A stretch of DNA of 8,810 nt from Comamonadaceae bacterium (GTDB taxonomy: Bacteria; Pseudomonadota; Gammaproteobacteria; Burkholderiales; Burkholderiaceae_C). The translations under genes were made by a program, and so were the position numbers. The stretch lies in the NCBI GenBank assembly GCA_947494405.1, contig CANLWQ010000069.1:1-8810 (forward strand). Direction: 5' to 3'. The notes under the pieces are model-generated. The model ran no database searches and was not told the origin of the DNA. It saw only the letters and a list, made by a program, of their open reading frames with translations. How positions within the stretch are numbered: the stretch's first letter is position 1; the number at the start of each line of letters is the position of its first letter. Below, in pieces: positions 4,062 through 8,810 of the stretch.

Positions 4062-4908
4062 GTAATCCATACGAAATCAACGGGCCAACTTGCATTAGTT
4101 TTTCTGGTGGCAGAACAAGTGCATATATGTTGCACAAAGTATTACAAAACGGGGGGGGCAACTGCCAAACGAAGCAAAGGTTGTATTTGCCAACACTGGC
4201 AAGGAAGATGAGGCTACTTTGAGGTTTGTTCAAGCCTGTTCTGATAATTGGAATGTGCCCATCATTTGGGTGGAATATCAGCATACTGAGCCTTATTTCA
4301 AAGTAGTTAATTTTGAAACTGCAAGCCGTAATGGTGAGCCTTTTGAGGATTTAATTCGCAACGGCTCTAGGCGATATTTGCCAAATCCAATGACAAGATA
4401 TTGCACAGTTGATCTAAAAATTAAAGCTGCTCAAAGGTATTTATTTAGCATTGGTTGGGATGAATGGGAAAATCTAGTTGGTATTCGTGCTGATGAACCA
4501 AGGCGAGTATCAAAAATAAGAGCCAATCCTTCTGATGGAAACAAAGGGATTACTAGGTTTATGCCTTTAGCAACAGCCAATGTAACAAAAGAGGAAGTTG
4601 GTAAATTTTGGGAAAATAATACATTTGATTTGGAATTACCAAATATAAATGGCATTACATATCATGGAAATTGCGATTTATGTTTTTTAAAGAAGGCTAC
4701 GGCAGTCATGTCGCTTATTGCTGAAAAGCCAGAACGGGCAATTTGGTGGGCAAAAATGGAAACTTTAATAACAGAACCCACTATTGCAAATGGAGGAATT
4801 TTTAGAACTGATCGCCCATCTTATGCATCAATGCTTAAATTTTCAGCAGATCAAATTGATATGTTTGACCCAAATGAAGAAGCAATTGCTTGTTTTTGTG
4901 GAGATTAA
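4058..4908 (+). CDS. PAPS-reductase-like PP-loop protein, interrupted by a frameshift in G8
   Basis: The ATG at 4058 (AGGG four bases upstream, ATGA overlap with rusA) opens a frame with FSGGRTSAYM (residues 15-24), the PP-loop of the PAPS reductase / adenine nucleotide alpha-hydrolase family. After 31 codons the frame enters eight G (4151-4158) and then stops at a TGA near 4223. The rest of the protein continues in the -1 frame from 4159 (PNEAKVVFANTGKEDEATL) to the TAA at 4908. Conserved-looking blocks follow: RYCTVDLK (about 4396-4419), GIRADEPRR (4480-4506), GNCDLCFLK (4666-4692) and a final CFCGD. A run of nine or six G would restore one protein of about 282 residues. The cysteines could bind a metal or Fe-S centre. 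Its phage role is unknown. AT-rich like the methyltransferase. Confidence 0.75.
4151..4158 (+). repeat. run of eight G inside the PP-loop gene
   Basis: C followed by eight G and then CAACTG. The run sits exactly where the N-terminal and C-terminal halves of the PP-loop protein go out of frame; a multiple of three G joins them. It could be a phase-variable tract, a slippage or frameshift site, a real inactivating mutation or a sequencing/assembly error. Confidence 0.9.
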
Positions 4909-5310
4909 ATGATTATTACCTTACACAACAGCCAACAGGCCCACACAGTCCTGAAAGACCTATGGCCAAAGATTAAAGAAACCTTACAGGCGGGTAAGCA
5001 GTTGCGCTTGGAGGTCAAGAAATGCACCCGTAGCACCGACCAAAATCAGATGTTTCATGCACTTATCAACAAAATTTCGTCAGAAATGGCAAAAATTGGC
5101 TCTAAATGGACTGCTGACGATTGGAAAAGGCTCTTAATTGACCAATGGGCGCATGAGACAGGGCGCAAGGTGGGCAAGGTTGCCCCAAGCCTAGACGGGG
5201 AAAGGGTTGTGCAGCTTGGGCTTCAAAGCCACAAATTCACAAAAGAAGAAGGCTCAGAGTTTATTGAATGGCTTTTGGCATGGATGGCAGACAAGGGGAT
5301 TGAGACATGA
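4909..5310 (+). CDS. ninB: NinB-like recombination protein
   Basis: A 133-residue protein matching the NinB (lambda Orf/NinB) pattern: R41-S-T-D-Q-N46-Q-M-F followed by helices, then DDWKRLLI (70-77) and a C-terminal helix (FIEWLLAWMADKG). Family members are about 130-150 residues; lambda Orf binds single-stranded DNA and helps recombinases load. The start has GGAG with a five-base spacer directly after the upstream stop. The stop overlaps the next gene (ATGA). Together with ERF and RusA it forms a phage recombination set. Confidence 0.8.
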   Translation: MIITLHNSQQAHTVLKDLWPKIKETLQAGKQLRLEVKKCTRSTDQNQMFHALINKISSEMAKIGSKWTADDWKRLLIDQWAHETGRKVGKVAPSLDGERVVQLGLQSHKFTKEEGSEFIEWLLAWMADKGIET

Positions 5311-5774
5311 CTAAAGACGAAGCATTGAAGCTGGCGCTGGAGGCGTTGGAGGGAGTTTTAGATGATGCCCCGAAAGTGCTTGATGCGTCTATTGCAGGAG
5401 GCTTGTATGAGGTGGTTCAATGCCGAGATGCCATCACCGCCATCAAAGAAGCCTTGGCAAACGATGCCCTAGAAAGGAAGGCAGAGAACGCTAGAGAGTT
5501 GGGCTTGGACTATGAGCTAGAGCCTGTGGCGTGGGCGCATCATTCAACTTTTGAAAATTTAAATTCTTTTGAGAGAAGCAGATATTCAGCAACTTTAGCA
5601 AAAAAACAAACAGATGCTTGTTGCATACCACTCTACACCACCCAACCACAGCGCACATGGGTTGGGCTGACGGATGAGGAGGTAGACCAGTTTCATAATT
5701 GGAAAGACTGCACATGGTCAACCAACGAACTTGTGCGTTATGTGGAACAAACATTAAAGGATAAAAACAAATGA
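5307..5774 (+). CDS. hypothetical 155-residue phage protein with EPVAW...WVGLTDEE modules
   Basis: The N-terminus is MTKDEALKLALEALE, a helix-forming opening shared by many phage hypotheticals. EPVAWA (residues 72-77), IPLYTTQPQ (107-115) and WVGLTDEEV (118-126) are recurring modules often strung together in variable phage proteins; their function is not known to me. The middle segment (5540-5640) is more AT-rich than its surroundings, so the gene looks like a mosaic of modules. The start has AGGGG eight bases upstream and an ATGA overlap with ninB. The stop overlaps the zinc-ribbon gene. Confidence 0.75.
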   Translation: MTKDEALKLALEALEGVLDDAPKVLDASIAGGLYEVVQCRDAITAIKEALANDALERKAENARELGLDYELEPVAWAHHSTFENLNSFERSRYSATLAKKQTDACCIPLYTTQPQRTWVGLTDEEVDQFHNWKDCTWSTNELVRYVEQTLKDKNK

Positions 5775-5998
5775 TGTGTCCCCGCTGTGGTTCTGAAACC
5801 CTCAAAGTTTTAGATACCCGATCAAACCCCGAATTTGTTAGCCGCAAGCGCCAATGCGAAAACAATCACAAGTTTTACACCAAAGAATATGCAATATCCG
5901 AAACACAAATATGTGAGAAGCCAGAAACTGCTAAAATTAGTGGCAGCTCTATCCTGTCAACTCTGTGGAACAGAACATGGAATTCAGGCAGCACATAG
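5771..5998 (+). CDS. NrdR-like zinc-ribbon protein
   Basis: The first 39 residues contain CPRCG (C3, C6), VLDTR (13-17) and RKRQCENNHKFYTKE, with C29 and H33 completing a likely Cys3-His zinc site. The arrangement copies the N-terminal zinc ribbon of NrdR (CP.CG....V.D.R...RRR..C...F.T.E), but there is no ATP-cone domain, so it is not NrdR itself. It is more likely a small nucleic-acid-binding protein. AAGGA is nine bases upstream of the first ATG. The last 36 codons overlap the HNH gene in another frame and have ordinary composition (ISETQICEKPE), so the overlap may be real or the true end may have shifted. Confidence 0.6.
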   Translation: MMCPRCGSETLKVLDTRSNPEFVSRKRQCENNHKFYTKEYAISETQICEKPETAKISGSSILSTLWNRTWNSGST

Positions 5999-6215
5999 CA
6001 ATTGGGGTGGTGGCAAAGGCCGTGGCATCAAAGCAGATGACAATCTAGTAGCCGCTTTATGCCAAACTTGCCACTATGACATTGACCAAGGCGCAAAATG
6101 GTCAAAGGCTGAAAGACAGCAAGCATGGAACATTGCCCACTTCAAAACAGTTCAATTGTTAGTGGATACAAACCAATGGCCTGTTGACATTCCTATACCT
6201 GATATAGCAAAATGA
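5889..6215 (+). CDS. HNH-type endonuclease-like zinc protein (DUF968/DUF1364-like)
   Basis: With ATG 5889 the product is 108 residues: CQLCG (C23, C26), AAHSNW (H36), GKGRGIKADD (43-51), ALCQTCHYDIDQG (C58, C61, H62). Two zinc-binding CxxC pairs around an AAH...GKG..KADD...CHxxID core are the pattern of phage HNH-fold nucleases found in nin-like regions. The chosen start gives the usual opening (MQYPKHKYVRSQKLL); an in-frame ATG at 5835 only shadows the zinc-ribbon gene. The ribosome site is weak. It probably nicks or trims DNA during recombination or packaging. The nuclease activity is inferred from the fold signature. Confidence 0.75.
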   Translation: MQYPKHKYVRSQKLLKLVAALSCQLCGTEHGIQAAHSNWGGGKGRGIKADDNLVAALCQTCHYDIDQGAKWSKAERQQAWNIAHFKTVQLLVDTNQWPVDIPIPDIAK

Positions 6216-6244
6216 ACACGCTGACAAATGCAGTTGCCAGCTTT

Positions 6245-6269
6245 TGGGGGCTAGTGCTCCCATTTTTTT
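6245..6269 (+). terminator. intrinsic terminator between early operon and packaging genes
   Basis: TGGGGGC (6245-6251) and GCTCCCA (6256-6262) form a 7-bp stem with one G-U pair and a TAGT loop, followed by seven T (6263-6269). It follows the HNH stop and precedes terS by about 50 bases. Without an antiterminator it would limit read-through into the late genes. Confidence 0.8.
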
Positions 6270-6316
6270 GTAGAATGACAGAATCGCAGAAACAAACCTT
6301 TCGCGGAGGTTACAAA

Positions 6317-6745
6317 ATGGCAACACAAAAAAATCCAAAGTTCAAACCAGAAGACAAGGACAAGATAAGCCAAAGGGTTTTAGATGGAATGTCCACCGAT
6401 GGCCTAAGTTGCTTTAAAGCCTGCCAAAAAGCAGGAGTGGCAAATAGCACTTTTATGCGATGGCTGGATGCTGACCCTAAATTAGCGGAGAGATACGCAC
6501 GAGCCAGAGAAGACTTGATCGAGCGAATCGCCCATGAAACCATGCAGATTGCTGACCAAGACGTTGGCACTACGAACGATGGCAAGAAAGATTGGATGGC
6601 GGTGCAGAAGCAACGGCTTCAGGTTGATACCCGCAAGTGGCTACTGTCCAAATTAGCCCCGAAACGCTACGGTGACAAACTAGAACTGTCTGGCGACCCT
6701 GCCAGCCCTTTCATTCAGCGCATTGAGCGTGTTGTTGTTAAATGA
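6317..6745 (+). CDS. terS: terminase small subunit (Sf6-like)
   Basis: A 142-residue protein. Residues 30-51 (LSCFKACQKAGVANSTFMRWLD) form the DNA-binding helix-turn-helix. Residues 56-79 (LAERYARAREDLIERIAHETMQIA) and the LQVDTRKWLLSKLAPKRYGDK block (101-121) are characteristic of Sf6/P22-type small terminases. The subunit recognises the packaging site and regulates the large subunit. ATG 6317 is chosen because GGAGG lies seven bases upstream. An in-frame ATG at 6212 would read through the terminator hairpin and add an unlike N-terminus. The stop overlaps terL (ATGA). Confidence 0.9.
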   Translation: MATQKNPKFKPEDKDKISQRVLDGMSTDGLSCFKACQKAGVANSTFMRWLDADPKLAERYARAREDLIERIAHETMQIADQDVGTTNDGKKDWMAVQKQRLQVDTRKWLLSKLAPKRYGDKLELSGDPASPFIQRIERVVVK

Positions 6746-7965
6746 CAACTTTGCAAATTGAGACCCCACAGTGGGCGCTTCCCCTGTTGGAGTCATCTAG
6801 ATACAAAGGCGCATGGGGTGGGCGTGGCTCTGGCAAATCCCATATGTTTGCCGAGTTAATGATTGAGATGCATATCATTGACCAAAAGCGCAGAAGCGTT
6901 TGTGTCCGTGAAATCCAGAAATCCCTGAACCAATCGGTCAAGCGGCTGCTGGAGACCAAGATCGAGGCCATGAATGCAGGGGCTTACTTTGAAGTCCAAG
7001 ATGCGGTCATCAAGTCCAAAAAGGGCGATGGGGCAATTATCTTTCAGGGTATGCAGAACCACACCGCAGACTCGATTAAGTCGCTAGAAGGCTACGATTG
7101 TGCTTGGGTTGAAGAAGCCCAAAGTCTGAGCCAAACTAGCCTAGACTTACTGAGACCAACAATCCGCAAGCCAAACAGCGAGTTATGGTTTACATGGAAT
7201 CCAAGGCAGCAATCTGACCCTGTGGATTTTCTACTGCGTGGGCCAGAGCCACCAGCCAGCGCAACGGTTATCAAGGTCAACTTTGGTGAAAATCCGTGGT
7301 TTCCCGATGTTTTACGGGAAGAAATGGAGTACGACAAAAGGCGTGACATTGATAAGTATCAGCACGTTTGGATGGGTCAGTATCTGCAAAACAGCAACAG
7401 CAGAGTATTCAGGAACTGGAAAATTGACGACTTTGATGCACCGCCAGATGCAATCCATCGCCTTGGTGCGGATTGGGGCTTCTCAGTTGACCCGACAGTT
7501 TTGGTGCGCTGTCACATAATTGGGCGCACCCTTTACATTGATTACGAAGCCTATATGGTGGGATGTGAGATCATCAACACCCCTGAGTTATTCATGCAAG
7601 TTCCAGAGGCTGAGAAGTGGCCTATCGTGGCAGACTCAGCCAGGCCAGAAACCATCAGCCACATGAAGCGCAACGGCTTCCCAAAGATCATGACTGCAAT
7701 CAAAGGCCCAAAGTCAGTAGAGGAAGGCATTGAGTTTTTGAAAAACTACGACATTGTTGTTCACCCTCGTTGCATCCACACAATTGACGAGTTGAGCCTG
7801 TACAGTTATAAATCAGACCCATTGACAGGTAGAATTCTGCCCATGCTTGAGGACAAAAAGAATCACGTTATTGATGCTTTGCGATATGCGTGTGAGGGCA
7901 TCAGGCGGTCAGCGGTCACAAAATCGGCTACATTTACACCATTGCCCAATGTCAAACGCTGGTAG
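6742..7965 (+). CDS. terL: terminase large subunit, packaging ATPase and nuclease
   Basis: A complete 407-residue protein. The ATPase half has Walker A GGRGSGKSH (residues 26-34), Walker B YDCAWVEEA (118-126, catalytic glutamate E124 or E125) and the coupling motif WFTWNP (149-154). The RNase H-like nuclease half has acidic residues in GADWGF (D244), VADSARPE (D298) and HVIDALRY (D378). Order and length fit the Terminase_3/Sf6-type family. The enzyme powers DNA entry through the portal and cuts concatemers. There is no clear ribosome site, so it is probably translationally coupled to terS. The stop is 23 bases before the portal gene. Confidence 0.95.
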   Translation: MTTLQIETPQWALPLLESSRYKGAWGGRGSGKSHMFAELMIEMHIIDQKRRSVCVREIQKSLNQSVKRLLETKIEAMNAGAYFEVQDAVIKSKKGDGAIIFQGMQNHTADSIKSLEGYDCAWVEEAQSLSQTSLDLLRPTIRKPNSELWFTWNPRQQSDPVDFLLRGPEPPASATVIKVNFGENPWFPDVLREEMEYDKRRDIDKYQHVWMGQYLQNSNSRVFRNWKIDDFDAPPDAIHRLGADWGFSVDPTVLVRCHIIGRTLYIDYEAYMVGCEIINTPELFMQVPEAEKWPIVADSARPETISHMKRNGFPKIMTAIKGPKSVEEGIEFLKNYDIVVHPRCIHTIDELSLYSYKSDPLTGRILPMLEDKKNHVIDALRYACEGIRRSAVTKSATFTPLPNVKRW

Positions 7966-7988
7966 ATAATCGCCCCAAAAGGACAAAT

Positions 7989-8810
7989 ATGGCACGAATA
8001 CCCAACGACCAACGCCTTGCAAATTTACACGCTGAAGCACTGCGGCAGTTCAATGATATACAAACTGCGCTGCGGGATGAGCGTCTGCAATGCCTACAAG
8101 ACAGGCGTTTTTACTCGTTATGCGGTGCTCAGTGGGAAGGCCCACTCTACGATCAATACGAAAACAAACCCAAGTTTGAGGTCAACAAAATCATGTTGGC
8201 GGTCATTCGCATCGTTAACGAATACCGAAATAACCGTATCACCGTTGACTATGTGAGCAAAGACGGGACAGAGAACGACAAACTGGCAGAAGTCTGCGAT
8301 GGCCTATACCGTGCTGACGAACAAGCATCTGTGGCTGATGAGGCTTACGACAATGCGTTTGAGGAAGCTGTTGGCGGTGGCATTGGTGCATGGCGTTTGC
8401 GTACTGTCTACGAAGATGAGGAAGACCCAGAGAATGAGCGCCAGCGCATCAGATTCGAGCCAATCTTTGATGCCGACTCAAGCGTGTTCTTTGACCTGAA
8501 CGCCAAGCGGCAAGACAAGTCAGATGCCAAATATGCTTTTGTGGTCAACAGTATGACCCGTGAAAGCTACAAAGAAATCTACAACGATGACCCAACTGAT
8601 TGGCCTAAGATAATTCACCAATACGAATTTGATTGGGCAACCCCTGATGTCGTGTTTGTGGCTGAATACTATAAGGTTGAAGAAAAAACCGAGGTAATCC
8701 GCATATTTGAAGCCATTGATGGCACAGAGGAACGCTACACAGCCGCAGACTTTGCAGACGATGAAATGCTAGAAGAAACCCTGATGGCTGTCGGCACAAG
8801 GGAAGTTCGT
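7989..8810 (+). CDS. P22-like portal protein, 3' end cut by window edge
   Basis: An open frame of 274 codons to the window end without a stop. It begins MARIPNDQRLANLHAEAL and contains DRRFYSLCGAQWEG, VNKIMLAVIRIVNEYRNNR and FEEAVGGGIGAWRLRT, then a beta-rich region with FDADSSVFFD. These blocks match the P22-type portal (gp1-like) family, usually about 600-750 residues, so less than half is seen. The dodecameric portal forms the DNA channel at one capsid vertex. AAAAGGA ends five bases upstream of the ATG. Together with Sf6-type terminases it suggests a short-tailed (P22-like) virion. Confidence 0.88.
   Translation, partial: MARIPNDQRLANLHAEALRQFNDIQTALRDERLQCLQDRRFYSLCGAQWEGPLYDQYENKPKFEVNKIMLAVIRIVNEYRNNRITVDYVSKDGTENDKLAEVCDGLYRADEQASVADEAYDNAFEEAVGGGIGAWRLRTVYEDEEDPENERQRIRFEPIFDADSSVFFDLNAKRQDKSDAKYAFVVNSMTRESYKEIYNDDPTDWPKIIHQYEFDWATPDVVFVAEYYKVEEKTEVIRIFEAIDGTEERYTAADFADDEMLEETLMAVGTREVR

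Noticed and set aside
5491..5865. 124-codon minus-strand frame
   Set aside because: Antisense to the 155-residue and zinc-ribbon genes, with composition typical of a shadow reading.
6234..6276. TTGCCA with TAGAAT as a promoter for terS
   Set aside because: The spacing is 31 bases, far outside the range for a sigma70 promoter.
6212..6316. N-terminal extension of terS
   Set aside because: It reads through the intrinsic terminator and lacks a ribosome site, while 6317 has a strong one and the expected length.
8017..8499. Short forward frames over the portal region
   Set aside because: They are out-of-frame readings of the portal gene, which is open without a stop from 7989 to the window end.
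1..8810. CRISPR array, tRNA or insertion sequence
   Set aside because: No regularly spaced direct repeats, no cloverleaf with a CCA-type end and no transposase or terminal inverted repeats were seen.

Overview
This window looks like part of a tailed phage or prophage genome. It carries two divergent early operons followed by the start of a head-morphogenesis module of P22/Sf6 type (small terminase, large terminase, P22-like portal). Mid-40s GC, the style of the small hypothetical proteins and the HNH/NinB/RusA set suggest a freshwater beta-proteobacterial (Burkholderiales-like) host. That host assignment is an inference from general resemblance, not a measurement. Both window ends cut genes: an ERF-family annealing protein on the left and the portal on the right.

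Layout. Positions 1-1299 (minus strand) hold a tightly coupled leftward operon: four unknown small proteins, a 30-residue single-pass membrane peptide and the 5' part of an ERF recombinase. Positions 1300-1445 are a divergent control region with a leftward promoter, an extended -10 rightward promoter and two dyads that look like operators. Positions 1446-1604 encode a 52-residue Cro-like repressor whose message is probably leaderless. Positions 1591-2011 are the least ordinary part. A perfect-hexamer sigma70 promoter (TTGACA, 18 bp, TATAAT) sits at the end of cro and fires into about 320 bases with no convincing gene. That stretch contains a 12-bp perfect terminator stem with a U-tract and several mutually complementary loop segments.

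Positions 2012-6215 are a rightward replication/recombination/modification operon, mostly joined by ATGA stop/start overlaps. In order: a replication-protein-like gene, an AT-rich TSPPY DNA methyltransferase, two overlapping small ORFs, RusA resolvase, an AT-rich PAPS-reductase-like gene broken by a frameshift in a run of eight G, NinB, a hypothetical protein, an NrdR-like zinc ribbon and an HNH-type protein. An intrinsic terminator (6245-6269) separates this block from terS, terL and the portal (6317-8810).

The genes form a standard logic: ERF, NinB, RusA and HNH provide recombination and junction processing that would feed concatemeric DNA to the terminase, and the methyltransferase probably modifies phage DNA. 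The main candidates for something undescribed are the structured RNA region after cro and the poly-G-interrupted PP-loop gene. No CI-type repressor, integrase or recognisable antiterminator lies in the window.
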